This document shows, in pieces, positions 10,539-21,533 of a stretch of DNA of 64,000 nt (positions are counted from its first letter, which is position 1; each line of letters begins with the position of its first letter). Under the pieces are notes generated by a model that was not told the origin of the DNA, ran no database searches, and was given only the letters and a program-made list of their open reading frames with translations. Made by a program: the position numbers and the translations under genes. Origin of the DNA: Pohlia nutans (Eukaryota > Streptophyta > Bryopsida > Bryales > Mniaceae); assembly GCA_022496805.1 (NCBI GenBank), contig CM040094.1, forward strand, positions 6,409,501 through 6,473,500. The letters are read 5' to 3'.

Positions 10539-11089
10539 ATGTCGACATCTGAAGAAGACCATGATGGATGGCAACCAATTTATATGCCACAAAAAATATA
10601 CAAGTATGTTCAACATGGTACTGGATATTTTTGGATAGAAACTAAACATTCCTACCAAAGTCATCCAGATGATTCTCATGTATATGTTATTATAGAACAC
10701 GAAGGAGAGAATATTTTATTGCCTATGCCAAAAAGCAATATTGATGCAATTGAAAAAAATTGGGAATACGATGCATTTTATTTTAAGCCACCAAGAACGG
10801 CAAGTGAATTGAGAAGAAGAATAGGAAATGGAGTATATGACTCTGAAGAAGAATATGGCCTTGAAGATGATATTCCATACAACATGGAAGATGACACCCC
10901 ATACAACACGGAAGAAGACCCGGAAGATCACTTTAAAAACGATTCTCAAGATGACTTTTAAAAAAACTCTAATGACAATTCTCAAGACAATTGTAATGAC
11001 AATTCTCAAGACAATTCTAATGACAACCCTCAAAATGACTCTAATGATGATTCTTAAGACAATTCTAATGACGATTCTCATGATGACTA
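10539..11089 (+). CDS. Unrecognised acidic protein gene, first stop at 10959, likely decaying
   Basis: The ATG at 10539 opens a 140-codon frame (MSTSEEDHDGWQPIYMPQ...). The first hundred residues look globular, with aromatics (GYFWIETKHSY, WEYDAFYFKPP). The rest is acidic and low in complexity (EEEYGLEDD, EDDTPYNTEEDPED). After the TAA at 10959-10961 the same frame stays open through a minisatellite coding NSNDNSQDN-type repeats to a TAA at 11055-11057. There TAA replaces the CAA present in sister units (TCT-CAA-GAC versus TCT-TAA-GAC). The frame then runs on to a TAA at 11087-11089. This suggests a longer Asn/Asp/Ser-rich tail broken by point mutations. I recognise no family. It starts 150 bp from the pogo-like element. 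It could be a host orphan gene or a transposon accessory gene. Confidence 0.4.
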
Positions 11090-11090
11090 A
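10960..11090 (+). repeat. Coding-type minisatellite (about 12-24 bp units)
   Basis: The unit 'aattctaatgacaattctca' and variants recur in register with codons, giving (N/D)S(N/Q)DN repeats in the frame of the upstream reading frame. Confidence 0.6.
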
Positions 11091-11627
11091 ATATGAAGAT
11101 GACTTTGATAATAATTTTTGTGAAGAATCTCATTATTGTTAATGCACTCCATATATGCATGCACTCTATATAATCTATGAACATACAAGCATGTTTGGGT
11201 TACCCTAGTTAGGAATCACAAATCAAAAATGAAAGGATTTTTACATGTCGTATTTTGCTAATAAAAATTAAAAGTAATTTTTTTTTAAATTACTTAATAT
11301 TAGAACACATGTAATTGTATCATTTTTATAAATTAAAAATGTTTAAGATCATTAATTTTTTATTTTCATACTTACTAGGATTTAGTATTTGATATCATAT
11401 CAATGGAGAATAAACATGTATATATAAGAATTTTACCATGATTTTTTTATCTATTTACTACCTTACAACTCACTTTTTATGTTATAAATTTGAAATAAAA
11501 AAGCTTCAATTTTGAAGTCCTTTTAGATGTAGCCCCTCCTTATGATATTTCAAAGGATTGTGAAAACTATAAAAAAATAGTTACATAACACGTTTAATGT
11601 TGTGAAATTACTACAATTGATTATTAA

Positions 11628-12567
11628 CCCCTAAAGGCCCTTAAAAGCCAAAATGGCTTTTTGCTGTTTCGGGCAGCTTAGATGGAAGGTCTAAATTAAG
11701 AATTTTAGAGTATAATTTGGCGTGGGCGTGGTCATACATACAAGGTGTGTGGGGTAAAAATTACAAAGTCAAATTCGGATTTTATAATTTTTTTATTGAA
11801 ATTTTTGGTTTCAAGCCCAACTGGGGCAGAAAAAAACTTTTTATTATAATCATTTTTTCAAATTTTTTTTTTGGAGACATGCTCTTCACCACATTTAGGC
11901 TCAGAATTTGAAGTGACCCATGTTGATTATATTCTTGACTTGACAAGGGCAGCCTCCAAAATAAAGAACAGCAACCTCCAAGGTTTTTTGTAATTTCACA
12001 TCCATTTCTTTCGAAATTTGTCAGAATTTGAGATTTTGAAATTTTTTAAAAATAATTTCGCCTAAAATTTATAAAATCATAGAGGTACCTAATCACTGTT
12101 CATTTTTTTCCAAAAATCAAATACAATTAATGTGATGCATGTTTCACCAAATTGCCATTCTTATACCTACTTCCGGAAATTAATTTGGATGAAGGTTTGA
12201 AACGCGTAATGAGTCTCTAAAATTTTGCATGAGCATACCCAACTTAGTTATCTACATGGAAAAAACTATGAGCAAAATGTTTGGAGTAACAATCTTCAAG
12301 TCCCCCTTTGCACTATGGAGACAATGCCTCCCAAGCAATGCCCCGAAAAACTTTTGCACAAACTTTGGATGTTATGATCTTGCAAATGATAAACATCCAA
12401 CAGTCAATTTTTGAAACAATAGCTATGAATAGGCTTAGGTACAAGATCTTACACTTGGAATTCTAAAAGAAGTAAAAAAACTTGGTTCACATCCCCGGGA
12501 GTACATGGAGGTAGAAAATCGCAGTTTTGAGGTTTCAAGCTCCCAAAAACACAAGGAAATTTAGGGG
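11628..12567. mobile_element. TTAA-flanked element E1 (940 bp)
   Basis: TTAA at 11624-11627 precedes CCCCTAAAGGCCC, and AATTTAGGGG is followed by TTAA at 12568-12571. No coding region was identified inside. Only the terminal dozen bases are shared with other TTAA elements of the window. Confidence 0.65.
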
Positions 12568-12766
12568 TTAAAACATCATAAATCAATATTATTTAATTAC
12601 AAAAACTTTCCATAAAGTAATTATGTTCTTTTTTGATTCCTAAACTACAACTCACACTGTGACAGTTTTGAATGTAGGCTACATGAATCATGTTAACAAT
12701 TAATAGCAACTTTTTTTAATATACTTTGGTATTGTATTCTACTTGAAGCAAATGAAGCTATCTTAA

Positions 12767-13390
12767 CCCCTAAAGGACCGGGGGTGTTTTAGCTTAGCTC
12801 CTGTTTTCTTGATTAGCTCTTGTAGCAAGCTCAATTTCTTATTAGTGTGGGGTAATTTTCACGATCGGCACCGTTGAAACTAAAGAAGACTTACATAGCT
12901 TGTTTATGAAAAAGAAATCAACAAGATCGCACAATTTTTGAGAAAATGCCACCCTTGAGAAGATTGATGGAAATTGTTACGGCGGGGGTACTTCGTACTT
13001 ATGCTGAAATCGGATTGCTTAGAAGTGCTCCAAAACATCTGAAATTTTTACCACATGTAAAGAACATCATGACCCTCATGTGGAATTTTTTTCGTCAAAT
13101 TCTGAGGTGTGGAAAAAAAGATATGGGACTCTGAAGTCTCCAAACAATGAGATATCATAGTGTATGATAAAGTGAAACCTCGACACTAGTCTCAAAGAAT
13201 GCTCCTCTCAAAGAATTCGCCAAAAATCCAATTCTTCATCATTTTCCGATCGGGAAAAACCATTGGATCCATCTCGCAAAAACAGCTAGGGTCCTCTCCC
13301 CGCAAATTTGGGCTTCTTTGGAACAATCTCATCCAATTTGCACTTTTCTACATTCAAAAGCCCCCTGGGGGCCTTACGGTCCTTTAGGGG
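12767..13390. mobile_element. TTAA-flanked element E2 (624 bp)
   Basis: TTAA at 12763-12766 precedes CCCCTAAAGGACCGGGGG. The right end is ACGGTCCTTTAGGGG followed by TTAA at 13391-13394, giving an inverted terminal repeat of about 15 bp. It abuts element E3 and shares the TTAA at 13391-13394. Confidence 0.75.
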
Positions 13391-13394
13391 TTAA

Positions 13395-13959
13395 CCCCTA
13401 AACGTTAGAGCGTTCAGAAAGTGAACAACTAACAAATTCAAAGCCTTCTCACGTTATCATCAATGCTTGGATGATAGTCATCCAAATTTTTGGAGATTCT
13501 TCATCAAGTTGTTGTCCTATCTAACAGTTGGATTTAGTCATACTTGATTAAATTACAAAGTAAAAGTATGTCAAGTCGTTGACCAAGCCAAAATTGCGTT
13601 GAATGTAGTTTATAAGTGGCCTGGTAAAAATGAGGTCATAGATTTAAGACACACAAAAACTTCAAAAAATCACCATGTTTAAGAGCATCTCATTTCAAAT
13701 TCATTCCAACCAATTTTACACAAAAAAAATTAATTTTTTTTTTGTAATCAAAATTTGAAGGAATTTTTAATTTTTAATTTTTAATTTATAGTTAAATATT
13801 GGTGATAGTATTAGTGAATTGAATCATATAGATGAAATCTAAAATTCAAAATCTAGAACTTTCATTTGTATATCTATTCCAAAATATTCTTCTAAGTAGT
13901 ACTTTATGATGATTTTTCTCAAATTGTCAATTCCAGGGACACTTTGGTACGTTTAGGGG
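13395..13959. mobile_element. TTAA-flanked element E3 (565 bp)
   Basis: It starts CCCCTAAACGTTAGAGCG immediately after the shared TTAA at 13391-13394 and ends GGTACGTTTAGGGG before TTAA at 13960-13963. The interior is AT-rich with no coding region. Confidence 0.75.
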
Positions 13960-13963
13960 TTAA

Positions 13964-15078
13964 AATCATGCTTTTACAATAAGATTTGCAATTTAATCTA
14001 TGTTAAAAGGAAAAAAATTCACAATCTTATATTGTGACATTCCTTTTAGGATACCCCAAGTATGCTTGTACCCATGACTATGTTTTTTATGTTTTAGTAT
14101 AAAAAATGAACATCAATAAAATTTAATGTTTAGAAGATAGTTGAAAAGAGTGATAAAAAAAACTGCTAGAAAAAAGCCAAAAATCAATGTCAAAAGAAGT
14201 TTTTATTTAAAAATTCTTAAATAATTACACTAAGGTCTAAAACTATGAAATGACTTAGGTTAAATTTTTCTTTTTGTTGGTTTTGCTATAAAATTTATTG
14301 AAGAGTATTTCAGAGGTTGAACACTTCCAAAAAGGAAATCGGCTGCAAGAGAGAAATTTTATGAAAACCCCACTTTACATAAATTACAAAAGAAAAAAAT
14401 ATCATGCAATTGAAAAAATTGTAAGGACAATAATCCCATCTACAACAACAAAGTTGGAGGTTAAAACATCATAATAAACAATCGACTACCCAAATGGTAG
14501 GCAAATGGTCAAAAAGAAGTTATATCTGAAAAAATTCAATTGAAGATGTTTTTTTATTTTTGTTTTTTACATTATTTCAACTTGTGAAGTTTAGCTATAT
14601 TTTTGACATTGCTTTCAACACGAAAGTGTAAAAACATAGTTTTAAAAAAATAATTATCTTGGCCTTTGTCCAAAATATTTTGTAATCTTATAAAATAGTA
14701 AAAACACCATGAATTAGTGTACCTATTGATAAATACTATTAATCAAACCATGTTGCCTACATGTTAACTAGTCACTTGTTGGTTGACTAATTAATAACTA
14801 AAATGATTCTTGATGGTAGTCTCAAGGTAGGTGATGGCTTGATATGGGTACCTCCTCCAAAAATAGTGTGATTTTTGAGAAGTATTTTTTTGATAAGAAA
14901 AAAACATTGGAAAATCACAAAATTTAAAGAGTATTATAGGCACCATGGTTGCAACTATATACAATCATGATGTTAAATACGGAATTTCTAGCACACTTAA
15001 AATGTGTTAAACATAAGTCACAATATGTGAGATGCGTAAAAGTGATATCCATATCAGATCATTCCCCAGGTATACAAA
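13964..15078. repeat. AT-rich intergenic DNA containing the second copy of the 6085-6586 repeat
   Basis: Positions 14210-14640 match 6085-6586 in order. The rest shows no gene, RNA gene or clear terminal repeats. Confidence 0.5.
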
Positions 15079-15082
15079 TTAA

Positions 15083-15621
15083 CCCTTAAACGCTCCTGCG
15101 TCCATAGATTGGACGACGAACAGATTGAAGTTGTTCGAATCTCATCCAGATTGAATGGTTTTCATCCACCAAAATTACTCTTGGTTCTTATGCAAGTTGA
15201 CTATTCTTTGAACCGTGTGGATCTTCAAAATAGGTTATTATGATTCTTAGAAAAATAACACAATCGGTTTATGTTAAGTTTCATTCTTAGTTCAAAAAGT
15301 GAGACCTCAAACATGATTTTCCAAAATAGGTAGAACCAAATAATGGAAACCATACCATCTTGTAGGGCATGTTATTCCAATTTCATTACAATTTTTTGAA
15401 TTTTTTTTGTGTTTATTTGGATTTTTAATTGAGTTTCAAGAGAAAACCTTTCAAAATTAAATAAAAAATATTAACAAAAAATATGATGCATCCAACCGTA
15501 CAGATGTGATCTTCACATTGACATTTACAAGTTTTCTTTGTACATCTACTTCGTTTTAGGGTTTCATCAAACATTTTATAGTGCATCTTTGAAAATAGTG
15601 TTGAATTGGGACCTTAAAGGG
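15083..15621. mobile_element. TTAA-flanked MITE, subfamily P5, copy 1 (539 bp)
   Basis: Flanked by TTAA at 15079-15082 and 15622-15625. It starts CCCTTAAACGCTCCTGCGTCC and ends GGGACCTTAAAGGG. The second copy at 46358-46897 is 540 bp with the same internal order ('ttacaatttttt', 'gagtttcaagagaaaacctt'). Confidence 0.85.
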
Positions 15622-15625
15622 TTAA

Positions 15626-16203
15626 CAAAAAAAATATTCACTTGCTATACTATTCTGGTGTTGCATTAATTAAGTTATGGATGAGACTAAAAAGAATAAA
15701 GAGCATAACTTGTAAACAAGCATTTCTCGGCTGAGTCCTTCTCTGCTCACAAGTTCTCACCTTAAGCATGTTGTGAGCGTGGTTGTGAGTGGGAGGAACA
15801 TCCTCTCAATCCCTTCTTATCCAAAAAAAAAGACATTCTTGAGTATCCTTACTTTAGTCTCCTTTCCACGGTAACATTGTGTAGCTTCAATTCAAAAAAA
15901 TCTATGGAAAAGGGATCGTAGAAAAGGCAATTTAAGAATTCCTTTGAAGGCACAATTTTGCATGATATTCTTTAGTTAGTAGAGCAATACACCCTTTTGT
16001 TTGTGAAACATCAACATCTGAATCAGCATCTGAACAAGAAATTGATGATGTGGAACATGCAGAAACTATTAAAAAATAGGATTTTGTTGAATTGCCAACC
16101 CAACTTTAGCTAAAGATGGCTTTGATTCTCCAAAGGATTATGATTTATGCTATGATTTTGGCATGCGATTTTGATTCCCAAAAGTGAATAGTGGGCTGCT
16201 AAA
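15626..16203. other. Intergenic DNA, nothing recognised
   Basis: No open frame above 60 codons and no terminal repeats. Ordinary unique-looking AT-rich DNA that includes a short A-tract at 15823-15832. Confidence 0.4.
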
Positions 16204-16585
16204 GATAGATAGATAGATAGATAGATAGAAACTCCGGTCCCTTTTCAGCAAGGGGCCGGCGTGAATGAAGTGTCCGTTCGTAATGCCAATGATCCAATGC
16301 CCACCGGACAAGGGGAAATTGAGACAATACTACTCTCCCTTTTCTAAGAAGGACACTATAGTGACACACTATGCTACTACCTAGCTAGCCACTAGTGCCT
16401 TGAAGATACCGGACATGGTATACCCCAAAGGGCTTTGAGGTACCCATACAACAAGTTCCAAGGACCCCCCACCATAGTTGGGTGGACTATGGTGGTGAGC
16501 ACCACGCCGACACGGGGAATAGAACTCACAACCTCCTCATTGGGGGCCATGAGCCCCAACCACCAAGCCAAGGCCCGTGGTGCCT
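16204..16585 (-). mobile_element. tRNA-derived SINE, full-length-like, with (TCTA)n tail
   Basis: Read on the minus strand, the 5' part has a polymerase III box-A-like TGGCTTGGTGGTTGGGGC near 16550-16567. About 35 nt further on is a box-B-like GTTGTGAGTTCTATTCC near 16520-16536. The 3' end is a CTATCTATCTATC tail (plus-strand 16204-16229). The 3' block (cacttcattcacgccgg...ccggagttt) recurs next to similar tails at 47690-47760 (minus) and 51915-51975 (plus). Confidence 0.65.
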
Positions 16586-16899
16586 TCTAAACTCCGAAAT
16601 ATTACTTCGGAGGGGAGGGTTGCTAAAGAATGTTATGTTGTATGTTTAGATTTTTTTTTGAATTTCAATATAGAAAGATTACAATCTTGTTTTATTTTCA
16701 ACATTATTATTTTTTATAATTTGTTTGTCAACAACGCTTTGTGAGTATGGAAATTTGCAGTGTTTTAGAATAATCAAAGAAGATTGCTAATGGTAGTAAA
16801 GGAATCATCTTTTTATAGTGGTAGTAGATCAAAGCTACTATGTTTCATAGTAAGAGTTCACTTTTTTGGCATTATTTTTTTCTTAGTTTTTGTACTGTG

Positions 16900-18045
16900 T
16901 TTTTTTTACTACAAACGTGTGTACTATTCACTTCAAACGGGGCGGAAAATGAGAGTGACATAAAAACTATATACTGCTATTGAAGATAAACCATTTTTTG
17001 AATATTGAGGCAATTTTTTGGTGATAAAAGCATTAAGTCAAAACACGTCAAAAAGTGGACTCTCAATATGAAATGGAGGGAGTATTCCCTCCGTTTTATA
17101 ATAATAGTCCACCTTTTTTGACATGTTTCAACTTGAAATTTCATGTGCAAAAAGAAGTCACCTCAATACTCAAAAAATGGGCTATCTTTAATATTGTACT
17201 TTAGGAGCAGCTTCATCAACCCTTCATCGAATAATTAATGTTTTCTAACAATATATTTCGGCAAAGCGAATATACACCAAATCCATTTTTTCTCCTTTAA
17301 AATTTAAAGAAAATAATATTTTCCCTAAAATTCCTACATCTATATTTAGAATTATTTGTTGCCTAACCTGATCCTATAGTACGATAGTAGTATGTAGTTT
17401 CTGTAACACTCATTAGAGATGTCTGTTAAGTCCTTTAAAAGTGGGTGAGTGGATCATAGTTTGAGTGAATAGTGATACTAATCCCAAAAAAATACATCTG
17501 TTGAGAACCAAAAAAAAACTCTAGATGGAAAACTTTCAAAGCACCAAAATCAGTACTAAAAAACTTCTCACCTAAGTTTCTGTTATTTATCCTCACACAT
17601 GAAGAAGGTGATTGCTAACCCCTTTTCTGGCAATAGATTCCCGCTATATATACCTAAACCGTCCACATTCACCCATTCTTTCGATTCCCTAAAGCTTCTC
17701 TGAATAGTTTTTGTTTCTCCAAATTTTAATCAAACTAAGGCCTGCCCTCAACCCTTTAGTTTACAAATAACTCTATTATCTGTCGTGTTTGAAGTGAACA
17801 ATGCTCATGTCACTACTAGAAAATCCAACTAATCTGTTGATGCGGTTGTGTTAATCAAGGACACTTTTCTGTTGATTTGAACAAAAAAAAATCGACCAAA
17901 TCAACAGAAAAGTGTCCCTGATCAACGCAACCGAATCAACAGATTAATTGGATTTTATAATAATGTGTTTTGAATTATAAATATAGGACAAAAACTAGGA
18001 AAAAAATAATGCCAAAATCTTACTATGAAACGGACGGAGGGAGTA
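16900..18045. mobile_element. Stowaway-related inverted-repeat elements, back to back
   Basis: The terminal motif CCCTCCGTTTTATAATAATAG starts at about 17090, and the inverse CGGACGGAGGGAG ends at about 18043. These ends resemble the grass and plant Stowaway terminus (CTCCCTCCGTCCCA). Another inverted copy of the same terminal part (about 16930-17085) lies head to head at 17085-17090. A CACTA-type foldback (17811-17965) sits inside. The boundaries of the outer element are uncertain. Confidence 0.5.
17811..17965. mobile_element. Miniature CACTA-type foldback, TGT target duplication
   Basis: It begins CACTACTAGAAAATCC and ends with GGATTTTATAATAATG, the inverse with three changes. It is flanked by TGT at 17808-17810 and TGT at 17966-17968. 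The two arms pair over about 60 bp. The 3-bp duplication and CACTA start define the CACTA/CMC type. Confidence 0.75.
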
Positions 18046-18379
18046 TGAGGGCTGCTTCACACTATAGTCGAAGGTCAAGAGGCTGCCAATTTCCACCAAT
18101 CAAATTGCAAGAAACCATGGGTTCGGCCTCTCGAGCCTTCACACTGGAGGCCAAAGTCCAAAGGCCGTGGACCTTCAAAATGTTTACATGGCAACACGTT
18201 TTGACCAAGGTGACGGCCTCTCGAGAGAAAGTTTGGGTCCTACAAGAATGGAAACCCAAACTATGGTCGAGAAGCCGTCGATTTCTTTTCATAAAAAATG
18301 AAAACTATATTTTATTGCCTATTTTCAGTAGATTTCTTTGGACTCTCAATCCCATGGCCTCTCGACTTGGACGGCCATA

Positions 18380-19063
18380 AGGTGGTTACCCCATTTCCAA
18401 TTGGCGCCTTAAACCAACAGTTAGGGGCATTATCCACAATCAATGCTGCAATGATGTTGGTTGTAGCATGAGTTACAGTTGTTAATGGGTTCTCTCTTGT
18501 TGGTTTTAGTATATGTAAGTGTGGTTATGGATTCGTTGTTGTTGGTTTAAACATCTTTAGTGTGTGCAATACAAATCTTCTTTAGAGAGAAAGAGCTCTA
18601 CCTATATGAGGTGAATGGGATGTGTCATACTTCAACTTTGAAAATTTATAACTAATTCATTCTTCATTCAAAAATTATGTTTCAACTTGTGTTGGAATCT
18701 ATTTCTTCTTGCCTAAATCTAAAAAATAATAACACTAAATAATATCAATGTCTCATACCCATATTTCTTATTCAGTTGGGAATGGGGTACAGTAACACCA
18801 TAGCAGGTTTGCCACCTGGCAAACGAATATTTATTTTTTTTGAAAAAATAAGGTTCGCCTCTCGAAAACTGAATTTCTCAATTTTCGTTTTTTAGCACAA
18901 AAATCAATAAAAATGACCTTAAATAGCTTAGAAATGTCAAAATATTTCAAAAACTAATTTATTCTATTTTCGTTTTTCTGTCTTCAGAATTTTCTACTTT
19001 TTACGTTTTTTATTTTTAGAATTATTTTAGGACGAACCTGCTATGGTACTACGGTAACCACCT
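18380..19063. mobile_element. MITE B (TA target duplication), inserted in family A and itself interrupted
   Basis: It starts AGGTGGTTACCCCATTTCC and ends GGTAACCACCT, flanked by TA at 18378-18379 and 19064-19065. A second copy in inverse orientation at 45794-46211 matches it throughout. That copy shows that the 263 bp at 18790-19052 are a later insertion. Confidence 0.8.
18790..19052. mobile_element. MITE C nested in MITE B, 4-bp GGTA target duplication
   Basis: Its termini share the inverted motif ACCATAGCAGGTT (18796-18809 and about 19033-19046). Comparison with the uninterrupted sister of B at 46196-46206 ('ggggtaacc') shows that GGTA is duplicated on either side (18786-18789 and 19053-19056). 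AT-rich interior, non-coding. Confidence 0.75.
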
Positions 19064-19149
19064 TAGTGTGAAGCGGCCCTGAAATTGGGTTCTTTTTCAT
19101 TCCTATTGTTCTGGTCGCACTATTTTTCTGGTCCCACTAATTGTGCAAC

Positions 19150-19405
19150 TGAGAGAAGCGTACAAGCCATGGCTCTTTGCGTAACTTACAATTGTGGGTC
19201 CTCAGGAATTGCGGTGGCAGGATAGCATTCCGGGCGGTGCGCCTCCAACATCATCTCTTCTTCTTCGAATCGGCTTTAATTTATTTGTACTCTAGTCATC
19301 AAGCTCATCAAATTCCCTTTTACAATCTCTCAATTGCTTGTTTCATCTGCTTGTTGCAATCTTCAAAGACAGACTGATCCTCACAGACAGACAATCGGTG
19401 TCCAA
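19150..19405 (+). promoter_or_regulatory. Probable 5'UTR exon and 2.1-kb leader intron of the enoyl-CoA hydratase gene
   Basis: A donor (TCCAA|GTAAGC) at 19406 and an acceptor (TTCCCTTGCAG) ending at 21504 would splice this leader to 21505, 29 nt before the hydratase ATG. The exon contains a short upstream frame (MALCVTYNCGSSGIAVAG, then stop). The assignment rests on splice signals only. The leader intron contains a three-unit tandem repeat and TTAA elements. Confidence 0.4.
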
Positions 19406-19644
19406 GTAAGCTCCCCATTTGTTGCTTTCTTTCGTCGTCCATTTCTTGCTCTGTCTTCATTCGGGGATCTTTGAATGGGTTTAGGGTTTTGAGCGGGTTT
19501 TTCTTTTCATAAATCAGGTTCTTGTTTGTAACCAATTTTCCAGATGAAAGACTTTTTATTATAAACCACACCCCTCAATTCAAAGATTCTCTAAATTTAA
19601 GCAACCTCTGTAATTAAAACTGTAAATTCTCTCAACGTTTGTAT

Positions 19645-20400
19645 TTATTTTCTGTGCTGGAAAGTGAGAAAAGTGAGGATTTGACCTTTGTGTACATGGT
19701 GTGATTTTTTTTTGAATTTTTTTGATTGTTGGCAAGAGTACATGGAACTCAATGCAATGATTTTTTATTTTTTGGATTAGTCATAGTCACTAACCATGCA
19801 CTTTGCTTTTTCCTTTTGTTTTTGTATATCAGGTTTTTGTTCGTAACCAATTTTAAGATAACTACGAACGTTGGCTTGAGAGAATTTTGAATTTAGAGAA
19901 TCTTTGAATTGAGGGGTGTGGTTTATAATAAAAAGTCTTTCATCTGTGTGCTGGGAAGTGAGGAAAGTGAGGATTTGGCCTTTGTGTACATGATGTGAAT
20001 TTTTATTTTTTTAATTTTTATTGTTGGCAAGAGTACATGGAACTCAATGCAATATTTTTTTAATTTTTGGATTAGTCATAGTCACTAACCATGCACTTTT
20101 TTTTTTTTTTTTTTTTTTTTTGTGTATATCAGGTTTTTGTTTGTAACTAATTTTAAGATAACTACGAACGTTGGCTTGAGAGAATTTTGAGTTTTAGTTA
20201 CGTAGTCTTTGAATTGAGGGGTGTGGTTTATAATAGGAATTTCTTTAAATTAATTAGGTTTCTGCTGGAAAGTGAGGATTCGACCTTTGTGCACACGATG
20301 AGAATTTGTTTTGAATTTTTTTGTAAGAGTACATGGAACCCAATGCAAGTAGTTTCATAATTTTTGGGTAAGTCATAGTCACTAAGATGTTTTGCTTAAA
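19645..20400 (+). repeat. Threefold tandem duplication of about 300 bp units
   Basis: The landmark 'gctgg(a/g)aagtgag' starts at about 19657, 19949 and 20263, each followed in order by 'gacctttgtg', 'gagtacatggaa', 'gtcatagtcactaa' and 'gaattgaggggtgtggtt'. An inverted piece of the same unit lies at 19505-19600. All lie in the inferred leader intron of the hydratase gene. An enlarged T-tract (20096-20120) occurs in unit 2. Confidence 0.8.
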
Positions 20401-20940
20401 CCCATGCACTTTGCTTATTCTGATCTTCGTAGCTTCTTCTTATTATTGAGAAAGCTAAAAACAAAGCACTTTTCTTGAATAGAGTCTGAACATGTGATAG
20501 TGTTCGTTGGTTTAATGATATTTAAAATGCCTTGGCGGCAAGAAGAATACAGCGTATATTTCTTGTATTTGGAATGGATCCACACCTGTAGTGGGTTTGA
20601 GTTCAACAAAGAAGTTGAAACTTAGATCCATGCAATTTTAGTGAGTTATTGAGATCCTAATTTAGAACTTCTTGTTGATAGCAAATGCCAATTATACAAA
20701 AACGTATCTACTATCCCCGTGGGACGATTAGGGTTAACTTCTAAATGTTAACATGTGATAGTTTAATGGTTTAAAATGTACATGTTTAACCTCTAAATGA
20801 CCAAGAGGCCCAAATCATGCGTTTACGAGGCCTTTCTTTTGTCCAATTTTCTTTATCTTTTGACGAACGCAAACAATGATCCCATTTTTCACAACGTTTT
20901 ACAACTAAGGAGCTTGGTGGAATTGGGATATCTACCTTAA

Positions 20941-21403
20941 CCCTTAAAGGTCCACATAGCCCTTTCCGACCAATATTATACACCAATATTTCATTGTATT
21001 TAGCATGGTTCCACACCTCCTATGGGTTTAAGATAAAAAATGAAGTTAGAATTCAAGTCGACATAATTTTAATGAGCTATTGGGGTCTCAATTTGGAACT
21101 TTCTATTTACAACAAATGTCAAATATACGCCAACGTATTTACTATCCCCATCAGCCCTTTAACCCTTAAATGACATATGCTTTCCTGATACCACACCCAA
21201 AATCTCTTTTAAATTCCATTTTAAGCATGATTCTGTTTTTAATTTACTTTGGCTTTATTCTAAGAAAGTAAAGATCTCTCTAAGGTACTCGGTTTGGCTT
21301 TTTAAAAACCCCATTTGGTGCAATGGAGTAGAAGTTATGAGCAAGATTCTCCCAAAATATAACCAAACCCGTGGGGCTGGCATTGTCGTTTAAGGGTTAA
21401 GGG
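20941..21403. mobile_element. TTAA MITE subfamily P3, copy A, interrupted within its right terminus
   Basis: TTAA at 20937-20940 precedes CCCTTAAAGGTCC. The right terminus would read CAGCCCTTTAAGGG-TTAA but is split after TTTAA (21162) by element P7. The last GGG and flanking TTAA are at 21401-21407. Sister copies lie at 38954-39164 and 41474-41697. Confidence 0.8.
21163..21396. mobile_element. TTAA MITE subfamily P7, copy 1 (234 bp), nested in P3
   Basis: It starts CCCTTAAATGACATATGC and ends GTCGTTTAAGGG, with TTAA at 21159-21162 and 21397-21400. The second copy at 36858-37076 shares the interior ('gttttaaattccattttaag', 'gtgcaatggagtagaagtta'). Confidence 0.85.
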
Positions 21404-21533
21404 TTAATGGCAGTTAGTCTTTTCACTTCCAATGATGCTAATGGCTTCTTTGTAGAGGAGCTTCTGAATGCAAAGATTGAAGTGACATAGTGTTTCCCTT
21501 GCAGGGTTTAGGGTTTAGTGGTGTTGATTGAGC

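Larger units (their letters stand above)
18049..19079. mobile_element. Tourist-like MITE (family A, copy 2) split by a nested insertion, TGA target duplication
   Basis: The left terminus GGGCTGCTTCACACTATAG starts at 18049 after TGA (18046-18048). The right terminus TAGTGTGAAGCGGCCC ends at 19079 before TGA (19080-19082). The right-hand 'ggccata' at 18373-18379 and 'tagtgtgaag' at 19064-19073 are separated by element B (18380-19063). Confidence 0.85.

Noticed and set aside
10539..11089. Alternative genetic code with TAA as Gln
   Set aside because: The hydratase and hydrolase genes end at positions matching family C-termini and contain no internal TAA, so point mutation is the simpler reading.
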